Source: an uncultured Phascolarctobacterium sp. (GTDB lineage: Bacteria; Bacillota; Negativicutes; Acidaminococcales; Acidaminococcaceae). From it: a stretch of 5,230 bases of DNA. This document shows, in pieces, positions 1 to 5,230 of the stretch. The stretch lies in NCBI GenBank assembly GCA_937906915.1, contig CALCUU010000238.1, forward strand, positions 1-5,230, in the 5' to 3' direction. The stretch's first letter is position 1; every line of letters begins with the position of its first letter. The notes beneath the pieces are model-generated. The model had not been told where the DNA came from, made no database searches, and was given only the letters and a program-made list of their open reading frames with translations. Position numbers and translations under genes: made by a program.

Positions 1-468
1 GTTAGCACCAATGCCAAGCAAAGAAAAACCGATTGCGGCAACAACTGTCGCTGCAACAATGGGCGGAATAAAACGACGCCAATACTTAGCGCACAAGCCC
101 AACACGCCTTCCAAGATACCGCCTACGAGAGCAGCACCAATGGCAGTACCATAACCAAATTTGCTACCAATAACGCAGAAAATAGAAACAAAGGTAAAGC
201 TAATACCCATTACGATGGGCAAACCACTACCCACTCTCCACACAGGATATAACTGAATGAGAGTACCTACACCTGCAATAATCATCGCAGTTTGAATAAG
301 GGCAGCACTAGCCTCCAAGGGCATCTTCACTACGCCCGCCACAATGAGAATAGGCGCAATATTGGCAACGAACATAGCCAGAACGTGTTGCAAGCCAAAA
401 GGAATTGCCTTACCTATGGGAACCTTACCATCAAGCTGATAAATATTATCTACGCTTTCTTTACTCAT
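1..468 (-). CDS. pbuX: NCS2-family xanthine/purine permease, N-terminal part (156 residues, C-terminus beyond window)
   Basis: This is an inner-membrane nucleobase:cation symporter of the NCS2 family, most likely importing xanthine (perhaps also uric acid). I translated it from the ATG at 468; it stays open through base 1, so about a third of a usual 430-460 residue protein is visible. After a short polar N-terminus come hydrophobic segments near residues 21-45, 52-74, 83-100 and 106-125. The motif QHVLAMF (26-32) carries the TM1 histidine conserved in the family, and GSGLPIVMG (80-88) matches the conserved TM3 region. The NCS2 signature of TM10, which would help fix substrate, lies outside the window. 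The gene starts 9 bases after the xpt stop, and its Shine-Dalgarno sequence (AAGGAGG, 473-479) overlaps that stop, implying translational coupling. Pairing with xpt is the main reason for preferring xanthine over uracil. Family is near certain, substrate is inference. Confidence 0.9.
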   Translation of the reverse strand, partial: MSKESVDNIYQLDGKVPIGKAIPFGLQHVLAMFVANIAPILIVAGVVKMPLEASAALIQTAMIIAGVGTLIQLYPVWRVGSGLPIVMGISFTFVSIFCVIGSKFGYGTAIGAALVGGILEGVLGLCAKYWRRFIPPIVAATVVAAIGFSLLGIGAN

Positions 469-472
469 ACTG

Positions 473-479
473 CCTCCTT
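473..479 (-). promoter_or_regulatory. Ribosome binding site of the permease gene, overlapping the xpt stop
   Basis: On the minus strand AAGGAGG overlaps the last two bases of the xpt TAA stop codon and lies 4 bases before the permease ATG (466-468). Such an overlap usually means that ribosomes ending xpt help to start the permease. The 4-base spacing is a little short but the site is a near-perfect anti-SD match. Confidence 0.8.
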
Positions 480-1053
480 ATCTGAACTCAATAGTTTTGC
501 TTTGAGAATCCATTTTTTCGATGATTGCCAAAGATTCTACACGGATACCGCTAGCACGAAGCTTGTCCCCGCCACCTTGGAAACCTTTTTCAATGGCAAT
601 GCCAACACCTTCAACAGTAGCACCGGCTTGACGAACGATGTCAATCAAACCTTCAAGAGCACAACCATTTGCCAGGAAGTCATCAATAATCAAAACGTGG
701 TCGTCAGTATTAAGGAAGTGTTTAGAAACAATAACCTCATTAACTTTGTTATGAGTGTAAGAATAAATCTTGGTAAAATAAACGTCTTTGTCCATATTAG
801 AACCGCTAGATTTTTTAGCGAATACTACGGGCACATTAAAATACATTGCCGCAACGCTGGCAATACCAATGCCGGAAGCTTCAATGGTCAAAATTTTATT
901 GATGGGAGCATCAGCAAAAAGTCTTTTGAACTCTTCGCCCAGCTTAGCAACAAAAGGGACATCTATTTGATGATTTAAAAAGCTATCTACTTTTAACACG
1001 TTACCGCTTTTGATAACGCCGTCTTTTAAAATTTTTTCCTCTAATAATTTCAT
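478..1053 (-). CDS. xpt: Xanthine phosphoribosyltransferase
   Basis: This cytosolic purine-salvage enzyme converts xanthine and PRPP to XMP and pyrophosphate. The 191-residue product has close to the length of B. subtilis Xpt (194) and recognisably the same sequence along its whole length: KVDSFLNHQID at 21-31, the purine-side segment PVVFAKK at 75-81, the PRPP-binding loop VLIIDDFLANG at 120-130 with its paired aspartates, and RVESLA at 171-176. I place the start at the ATG at 1051-1053, because GGAGGG lies 6 bases upstream of it. The in-frame TTG at 1057-1059 directly abuts that ribosome binding site and cannot be used with it. The gene has its own promoter just upstream and is followed after 9 bases by a purine permease, so the two form a xanthine uptake-and-capture operon. 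No purine riboswitch precedes it, unlike in Bacillus. Confidence 0.96.
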   Translation of the reverse strand: MKLLEEKILKDGVIKSGNVLKVDSFLNHQIDVPFVAKLGEEFKRLFADAPINKILTIEASGIGIASVAAMYFNVPVVFAKKSSGSNMDKDVYFTKIYSYTHNKVNEVIVSKHFLNTDDHVLIIDDFLANGCALEGLIDIVRQAGATVEGVGIAIEKGFQGGGDKLRASGIRVESLAIIEKMDSQSKTIEFR

Positions 1054-1059
1054 AAACAA

Positions 1060-1065
1060 CCCTCC
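1060..1065 (-). promoter_or_regulatory. Ribosome binding site that decides the xpt start
   Basis: GGAGGG on the minus strand, 6 bases before the ATG at 1053 and directly next to the upstream in-frame TTG at 1059. The spacing selects the ATG and gives a 191-residue protein rather than 193. Confidence 0.85.
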
Positions 1066-1089
1066 GAAACCATTTATACACTTGAAAAT

Positions 1090-1118
1090 ATTATAACACT
1101 TTGTTAAAAAAGGGTAAA
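1090..1118 (-). promoter_or_regulatory. Housekeeping-sigma promoter of xpt-permease operon
   Basis: On the minus strand a perfect -10 box TATAAT (1090-1095) is preceded by a -35 box TTTACC (1113-1118; four of six bases match TTGACA) with the ideal 17-base spacer. Transcription should begin near 1082-1084, leaving a leader of only about 30 bases before the xpt ATG. The -35 box lies almost directly after the T-tract of the upstream terminator, so the two units are insulated by minimal DNA. Regulation at this promoter, if any, would have to act on initiation; no operator is evident. Confidence 0.8.
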
Positions 1119-1119
1119 C

Positions 1120-1152
1120 AAAAAAACACCTGTAATTTTTTCACAGGTGTTT
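1120..1152 (-). terminator. Rho-independent terminator of the rnhC-to-glycosyltransferase unit
   Basis: A perfect 10-base-pair inverted repeat (AAACACCTGT at 1124-1133 on the plus strand, ACAGGTGTTT at 1143-1152) flanks a 9-base loop. Read on the minus strand, the hairpin starts 7 bases after the glycosyltransferase stop and runs into seven consecutive T (1120-1126), three of them in the stem. On the plus strand the bases after the stem are not a clean T-run and there is no plus-strand gene to end, so I call it minus-strand only. Confidence 0.9.
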
Positions 1153-1159
1153 CTGCATT

Positions 1160-2719
1160 TTATTTCTGTTCTAATAAATAGATGTCTGCAATTTCTGCAA
1201 CTTGATGTAAATTATCAGGCTTAGGTTGCACTTTTAACAAGCGACGATATTCCAAGCCACGCACCAAGAAATATTTGGGTTCATCTTTACGCAAGGCTTC
1301 TGCAAAAGCACCGGTCTTAGGCAGCATTTCAATACCGGGCTTACCAGCGTAGTACATAAAACCGGGACGCAGGAACTTATCAACGTAAATCTTAGTATCT
1401 GCGTCACATTCCTCTGTGTAAACCTGACTAATTGTTTTTACGCTGAATCTATCTGCAACGACGGGCAGCAGGAAAGCAAAGGCAACAACCATAATAGTAG
1501 CACCCATCAGAACGTGAAGCCAGCTTGCCATTTGAATGTCCCTGTAATACCAAAGGGTAAAGAGAGCCGCAAAGCCCAGTACAAAAGTTAAACCACCAAG
1601 TACCAGTCCACCAAACTCCAGCTCGGGAAGCTGTTGTCCGCCAATAATCCAGCCCGCTCCCAACAAAGCAAACATCAAACCGCTACCAACAATCCAGCTG
1701 TAGAAGGTAGTATTGTAGCGCATCTTAGTCATCATACGGGAAATGTTCCAGCCGATGATGATAGCAAGCGCCGGGAACATAGGCAGAATGTAAGACACAA
1801 GCTTGGTTTTGCAAATGGTGAAGAACAGCAGCACGAAGATCCACCATACGTGCATGAACACCAAGTTACGCATATCGTCAATACGGCTGTCGCTAACGGA
1901 AGCCTTAATGGATTGGAGCAAGATGCCAGTCCACGGGAACATACCGATAATAATAACAGGGAAATAATACCAGAAGGTTACACGGCTAGCGTGCTCCGGT
2001 GTAGTAAAACGGGTAATGTTATGGAAGCCCAAGAAGGTGTTGATGAAATCCATACCATGCACGGTATACATTGCGTAATACCAAGGGCTTGCAATCAAAA
2101 AGTATAAGAGGATGCCACGAATGACATGCATACGCAAAATTTCACGCAGCTGACCCATAAAGAGCAGGTACAGGAAAATTATCGTACCCGGGAAGACTAC
2201 GCCGATGGGTCCTTTAGTAACAGTAGCCAACGCCATACACACATACATCAGCCAATAACGCTTGTGCAAGAAGCACAGCAAGGCACCCGTCATAAAGAAC
2301 AGCAGTGTTGTATCGGTAACCGCAGCCTTGCCCATGTAGAAGAACATAATGCTGCTAGTCAAAACCAAGGAAGACCAAAAGCCAGCACGTTCATTAAAGA
2401 GCTTGGTCACAGAAAAATACAGCATCATCGCTGTAGCACCAGCCATTAAGCCAGCAGGAAAGCGTGCTGCAAATTCGCCGTCACCAAAAACGTGGAAGGC
2501 AGCAGCCACCAGCCAATAATACATAGGCGGCTTGTCGTACCAGTAATCGCCAAAAATTCTCGGAGAAAGATAATCCCCTGTCAAAATCATTTCGCGAGCA
2601 GTTTCAGCATAAACAGGTTCGTCCGGGTCAAGCAGAGGCACTCCGCCAATCCCGAAGAACACCATGAACGCAATAACTACACCCAATATTAAAATACTTT
2701 TCTTTTCGTATTGATTCAT
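1160..2719 (-). CDS. ArnT-like GT-C family glycosyltransferase (integral membrane)
   Basis: A 519-residue polytopic membrane protein of the PMT/ArnT (GT83/GT39) type, which uses polyprenyl-phosphate sugars as donors on the outer face of the cytoplasmic membrane. A first TM segment (8-26) leads into the first external loop with DPDEPVYAETAREM (31-44), containing the acidic residues D31, D33 and E34 typical of GT-C active sites, then YDKPPMYYW (61-69), a hallmark of this family. TKGPIG (168-173) and KTKLVSYILP (304-313) also match ArnT-type proteins. About a dozen hydrophobic segments run to residue 421, followed by a soluble, probably periplasmic domain of about 100 residues, as in ArnT (about 550 residues). 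I chose the ATG at 2719 because AGAGGT lies 7 bases upstream; a GTG one codon earlier is less well spaced. It is the last gene of its unit, 39 bases after the flippase-like gene. Acceptor (lipid A, other glycan or protein) and donor sugar are unproven. Confidence 0.85.
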   Translation of the reverse strand: MNQYEKKSILILGVVIAFMVFFGIGGVPLLDPDEPVYAETAREMILTGDYLSPRIFGDYWYDKPPMYYWLVAAAFHVFGDGEFAARFPAGLMAGATAMMLYFSVTKLFNERAGFWSSLVLTSSIMFFYMGKAAVTDTTLLFFMTGALLCFLHKRYWLMYVCMALATVTKGPIGVVFPGTIIFLYLLFMGQLREILRMHVIRGILLYFLIASPWYYAMYTVHGMDFINTFLGFHNITRFTTPEHASRVTFWYYFPVIIIGMFPWTGILLQSIKASVSDSRIDDMRNLVFMHVWWIFVLLFFTICKTKLVSYILPMFPALAIIIGWNISRMMTKMRYNTTFYSWIVGSGLMFALLGAGWIIGGQQLPELEFGGLVLGGLTFVLGFAALFTLWYYRDIQMASWLHVLMGATIMVVAFAFLLPVVADRFSVKTISQVYTEECDADTKIYVDKFLRPGFMYYAGKPGIEMLPKTGAFAEALRKDEPKYFLVRGLEYRRLLKVQPKPDNLHQVAEIADIYLLEQK

Positions 2720-2725
2720 CACTTA

Positions 2726-2731
2726 ACCTCT
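2726..2731 (-). promoter_or_regulatory. Ribosome binding site of the ArnT-like gene
   Basis: AGAGGT on the minus strand lies 7 bases before the ATG at 2719 and 4 bases before the GTG at 2722, favouring the ATG. It sits in the 39-base gap after the flippase-like gene; I see no promoter or terminator in that gap. Confidence 0.65.
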
Positions 2732-2758
2732 ATATCTAAATACTTTAATGAAAGCACA

Positions 2759-3766
2759 CTACTTTTTCTTGCCCCCGCTAATGCTTGCCATATTCATCAC
2801 GTCAGCACCAAAGGCACGAATGGAAACGAAGGCACCCAAGAGGAAGGGCAAATACTCTGCGGCAAAACGCCACAGTACCGCCATAATACCAACGGTACCA
2901 TCAGGTAAAATGTTGGAGAACAGGGCAACGAAGCCAACCTCTGCTACCCCACTGCCACCGGGTGTGGGAGAGAAGTACAACACCAAGTTCAGCAGAATCA
3001 TTCTGCCCATAACTTCAAACAAATCAAAATTAAAATTGCCCAAGCCCGTAAAGAAAGCAGGCACAGTGGCATAGATACCTAAAAGGCTCAAGCCGGACTC
3101 AATAAAGGCTCTAAAAACTTTCAACGGGTGCTGCGCCATAATCTTAAAGGCGTTCTTAAATTCTTCGTACCAGATGAAGCAGTTTTGACGCGTTGTATAA
3201 GAGAACTTCTTAGTCAGTTTATCCAGCCATTTTTCAGGATAAGTTGTGCGCATCAAGAAGAATGCTACAACAGGCAAAGAAGTAAAAATCAAAGACACTG
3301 CCGTAATGACGGAAGCAGGCATCCATTCCCCAATATCGCTGTCACTATGAAGCACCACAGGAACCAATACAATAAGGAAGAAAATGGACATAATAGTGCG
3401 CACCAAAACTACTACAGTAGCTTTAGCAACGGGCACCCCTGCCTTACGCATGAACATAATTTGCGCAATAGCACCACCACTGGCACCGGGAGTTACCAGC
3501 GCCAAGAAGTAGTTGCTTAAAACAACGTTGACAACCTGCTTCAAGTTAAGCTTCGCACCAGTAACATCTGCCAAAGTAATGAGACGCAAGCCGTCAAAGA
3601 ACAAGCCTACGGCAAGGCAGCTTAACGCCAGCAAAATGCACTTAGGCTCGAACATGGTCAGATATTCCAACGCCCTTATATCAAATGTAAAATAAACTAC
3701 CGCTACGGATATCATCACCACGCAGGCAAATAATATCGTCAAGCGCTTCATCAGTTTTTCTGACAT
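2759..3766 (-). CDS. Flippase-like membrane protein, LPG_synthase_TM (AglD/UPF0104) family
   Basis: A 335-residue integral membrane protein with hydrophobic segments near 9-27, 43-57, 80-92, 117-139, 151-172, 222-240, 254-266, 275-287 and 302-318. The family is shown by the two glycine-rich motifs: TPGASGG at 92-98, and PTPGGSGVAEVG at 267-278, the most typical signature of LPG_synthase_TM proteins. The family includes the transmembrane half of MprF, which flips lysyl-phosphatidylglycerol, and many stand-alone proteins of unknown role; no MprF-like synthase domain is present here. The start codon directly abuts the deacetylase stop (TAG then ATG, no gap). The only Shine-Dalgarno-like sequence is a weak GGTGG about 10 bases upstream, so translation is probably coupled to that of the preceding gene. 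Placement between a deacetylase and a polyprenyl-sugar-using transferase suggests that it moves a lipid-linked sugar across the membrane; that role is inference. The short C-terminal tail ends in KKK. Confidence 0.85.
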   Translation of the reverse strand: MSEKLMKRLTILFACVVMISVAVVYFTFDIRALEYLTMFEPKCILLALSCLAVGLFFDGLRLITLADVTGAKLNLKQVVNVVLSNYFLALVTPGASGGAIAQIMFMRKAGVPVAKATVVVLVRTIMSIFFLIVLVPVVLHSDSDIGEWMPASVITAVSLIFTSLPVVAFFLMRTTYPEKWLDKLTKKFSYTTRQNCFIWYEEFKNAFKIMAQHPLKVFRAFIESGLSLLGIYATVPAFFTGLGNFNFDLFEVMGRMILLNLVLYFSPTPGGSGVAEVGFVALFSNILPDGTVGIMAVLWRFAAEYLPFLLGAFVSIRAFGADVMNMASISGGKKK

Positions 3767-4618
3767 CTATTTAAGACCACCAAAATTTATTAGAGCAATC
3801 TTACGTTGCTCCAAAAGATTTTTATTTTTTACGGAAAGGAAAGCTCCTAGCTCGTCCTCCCAGTGATAATTCCAAGTAAAATGTTTATCCAGCTCCTGCT
3901 TGTTCAAACCGGGGTGTGTCATAATTTCACTGACGCCCTCCGGCAAAGCAGTAATGATATTGCCAACAAGCTCTTCATTTAAGTTACCGCCTGCCAGCAT
4001 GCCAAAAAAGCTGTCTGGATAAGCAAGACCTGCACTTTTCGCCTGCGCCCTTGCCAAGCAAGCACAGAAAGACAAGCCTGCACGTCCAATTTTGCGTCCA
4101 AGCCCGCCTGCAAAACCTCCGCTAAAGAAATAACCCTCTTGCGGAATGCGAATATTTTTTATTCCATACTCCTTGCACAGCTTCACAACTAAACCCGTCA
4201 TACCGGGAAGCACGTGAGTATGTTGATGACTGTCTACGTGAGTAATGTTTAGACCTGTTGCCAAAGCCTTTTCGATTTGGGCACGCAGTTCTAACTCTAA
4301 TTGTACCATTTTTATTTGCCCTGTGTAAAACTTTTTGGCAAAAACTACGTAATTTTCTGGAAATAATCCATTTTCATCAACCAAACTACCAATTTTTTCC
4401 TTGGACAAAACGGAAGGCACGCTTCCAACCAAGGTCAAATGAATACCAATCCCTAACCCGGGGTTCTGACGTGCCAAAGCAACTGCATCCTCAAAGGCAG
4501 GCGCACTGCACATTAAGGAGGTGCTTGTGATGAAGCCCTCCTGATAGCCTTTGATGATGCCTTTATTTATTTCTGTATGTAAGCCGAAGTCGTCGGCATT
4601 TACGATTAAGCTCTTCAA
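3767..4618 (-). CDS. ChbG/YdjC/HpnK-family carbohydrate deacetylase
   Basis: A 283-residue cytosolic, probably metal-dependent deacetylase of the YdjC superfamily, of usual length. The N-terminus reads MKSLIVNADDFG, the family hallmark, with D9/D10 in the metal site. Other expected motifs are GIGIHLTL (56-63, H60), THVDSHQHTHVLPG (126-139, with H131/H133 among the likely metal and catalytic residues) and EIMTHPG (231-237, H235). The start is a TTG at 4616-4618, supported because it places the hallmark motif at the extreme N-terminus and because GAGAAGG (4627-4633) lies 8 bases upstream. Known family members remove acetyl groups from chitooligosaccharides (ChbG), act near hopanoid genes (HpnK) or deacetylate undecaprenyl-phosphate-GalNAc (Francisella NaxD). 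No chitin or hopanoid gene is nearby, whereas a flippase-like protein and an ArnT-like transferase follow at once, so a NaxD-like substrate is favoured by context. There is no signal peptide. Confidence 0.9.
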   Translation of the reverse strand: MKSLIVNADDFGLHTEINKGIIKGYQEGFITSTSLMCSAPAFEDAVALARQNPGLGIGIHLTLVGSVPSVLSKEKIGSLVDENGLFPENYVVFAKKFYTGQIKMVQLELELRAQIEKALATGLNITHVDSHQHTHVLPGMTGLVVKLCKEYGIKNIRIPQEGYFFSGGFAGGLGRKIGRAGLSFCACLARAQAKSAGLAYPDSFFGMLAGGNLNEELVGNIITALPEGVSEIMTHPGLNKQELDKHFTWNYHWEDELGAFLSVKNKNLLEQRKIALINFGGLK

Positions 4619-4626
4619 TCTTTAGA

Positions 4627-4633
4627 CCTTCTC
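4627..4633 (-). promoter_or_regulatory. Ribosome binding site supporting the TTG start of the deacetylase
   Basis: GAGAAGG on the minus strand lies 8 bases before the TTG at 4618, within the 16-base gap after the rnhC stop. It is a moderate anti-SD match. With such a small gap the deacetylase must share a transcript with rnhC unless a promoter lies inside rnhC. Confidence 0.6.
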
Positions 4634-4634
4634 T

Positions 4635-5230
4635 TTAAATTCTTTGGTAATTGGCAAAATGTATTTTAACAAACTTACGAAGTTCCTCTTTCCCCAAACG
4701 CTCCGCAATCCGCTTCGCGCATTCCGTCGCCAGCTCGCCCCCACCTTTAGGAAGCTCCTCTTCTCCTGATAAAAGTGCCAGCTCGTCCATACTGCGTAAG
4801 AACTTTGCCCGTGCTAAAACAGAAGCAGCTGCAACGGCAAGGTCGCTTTCTGCTTTAGGCTGCTGCTTAAATGTCATGGTGGGAAACTTCGCCTGCAAGC
4901 TTTTCAAAACTGCATTACTCTTGGTGAACTGATCAATGAGCGCACCCTTGCACTCGCCATGTTTAGCAAGCACTTGGCTAAGCGCCGCCACGTGACCGTA
5001 GCCCAAAAGCTGGTTAAGGTTATCCCCCTCAGCCTTTACCTGTTCATAACGCATATTATAAATGTGTGGCTTCAATTCCAAAACCGCACAGTCAACTACG
5101 CTTTCTTTAATGACATCTTCCAGCTGCAAAATCTTTTTATCACTGAGCAGCTTGCAATCCTTTACGCCAGCCTTCTGTAATTTTTCAGCAGTAGTTTCAT
5201 CCACAATTACTGCGGCTACAACCAATGGTC
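4635..5230 (-). CDS. rnhC: Ribonuclease HIII, C-terminal part (N-terminus beyond window)
   Basis: This cytosolic endonuclease cuts the RNA strand of RNA-DNA hybrids. About 198 residues are visible; the reading frame is open to the window edge and begins GPLVVAAV, the segment that directly follows the catalytic DEVG motif, which is itself cut off. Counting from 5225, I see VKDCKLLSD (21-29; the family usually has DSK here, so a Cys replaces Ser), the conserved acidic motif IDQF (97-100), AESDLAVAAASVLAR (125-139) and LPKGGGE (158-164). The IDQF and LPKG motifs separate it from RNase HII. An apparent TTG start at 5225 is not the true start, because conserved sequence continues upstream; the missing part would include the rest of the N-terminal region and, in full-length HIII, a TBP-like substrate-binding domain. 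The downstream deacetylase begins 16 bases after its TAA stop. Confidence 0.9.
   Translation of the reverse strand, partial: PLVVAAVIVDETTAEKLQKAGVKDCKLLSDKKILQLEDVIKESVVDCAVLELKPHIYNMRYEQVKAEGDNLNQLLGYGHVAALSQVLAKHGECKGALIDQFTKSNAVLKSLQAKFPTMTFKQQPKAESDLAVAAASVLARAKFLRSMDELALLSGEEELPKGGGELATECAKRIAERLGKEELRKFVKIHFANYQRI

Noticed and set aside
292..978. 228-codon open frame on the plus strand opposite xpt and the permease start
   Set aside because: It lies antisense to two well-identified genes, has no ribosome binding site or promoter that I can see, and its product resembles no protein family I know. It is a shadow of the minus-strand coding.
1057..1059. TTG as alternative xpt start
   Set aside because: It directly touches the GGAGGG ribosome binding site with no spacer; the ATG at 1053 has the proper 6-base spacing and gives the usual Xpt N-terminus.
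1061..1072. CCGAA-containing sequence resembling half of a PurR box (PurBox)
   Set aside because: Only the short core matches, there is no second inverted copy, and it overlaps the xpt ribosome binding site, which explains part of it.
1073..1078. Second -10-like TATAAA downstream of the called promoter
   Set aside because: No reasonable -35 box lies 16-18 bases upstream, and a start there would fall in or next to the ribosome binding site.
1634..2107. 157-codon plus-strand open frame inside the ArnT-like gene (also similar ones at 2126-2449 and 3128-3520)
   Set aside because: The predicted products are rich in His, Gln and Asn, as expected from reverse-complement reading of hydrophobic membrane-protein codons. 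No start signals and no family likeness.
2720..2722. GTG as alternative start of the ArnT-like gene
   Set aside because: It is only 4 bases from AGAGGT; the next codon, ATG, is better spaced. The difference is a single residue.
2743..2754. Small hairpin (CTTT/AAAG) in the gap between the flippase-like and ArnT-like genes
   Set aside because: Four AT-rich base pairs with no T-tract; too weak to be a terminator or regulatory structure.
5223..5225. TTG as start of the RNase HIII gene
   Set aside because: The conserved GP preceding it is encoded in the same frame up to the window edge, so the codon is an internal leucine and the gene is cut by the window.

Overview
All genes in this window lie on the minus strand, so the reading order runs from high to low coordinates. 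There are two transcription units. The first (5230 to about 1124) contains the 3' part of a ribonuclease HIII gene (rnhC), a ChbG/YdjC-family carbohydrate deacetylase, a flippase-like membrane protein of the LPG_synthase_TM (AglD/UPF0104) family, and an ArnT-like GT-C glycosyltransferase. It ends in an intrinsic terminator. The second starts from a good sigma-70/A-type promoter a few bases further on and encodes xanthine phosphoribosyltransferase (xpt), followed by the N-terminal third of an NCS2 purine permease (pbuX-like) that runs off the window at base 1.

Organism: RNase HIII, the xpt-permease pair, strong GGAGG-type ribosome binding sites, TTG starts and moderate GC all point to a Firmicute. 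An ArnT-like transferase and a YdjC deacetylase belong to lipid A or undecaprenyl-linked sugar chemistry, which suits a diderm, LPS-bearing Firmicute (Negativicutes, perhaps of the Phascolarctobacterium/Acidaminococcus kind). This is inference from gene content and needs a similarity search to confirm.

How the genes may work together: the deacetylase, flippase-like and glycosyltransferase genes are packed with gaps of 0 and 39 bases. They look like the late steps of a route that decorates an envelope acceptor with a deacetylated amino sugar: N-deacetylate a polyprenyl-phosphate sugar on the cytoplasmic face, move it across the membrane, then transfer it to lipid A or another acceptor outside. 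The closest described parallels are Francisella NaxD/FlmK and Bordetella LgmC/LgmB, where a YdjC-family deacetylase works with an ArnT-like transferase. The flippase-like protein in between would be the less characterised part. The GT2-type synthase that should make the lipid-linked sugar is not in the window. rnhC, a genome-maintenance gene, sits only 16 bases upstream and is probably co-transcribed.

The xpt-permease unit salvages xanthine: import, then conversion to XMP with PRPP. Unlike the classic Bacillus xpt-pbuX operon it has no room for a purine riboswitch, because the predicted leader is only about 30 bases. No RNA genes, mobile elements, CRISPR arrays or sizeable repeats were seen, and no gene-free stretch exceeds about 110 bases.
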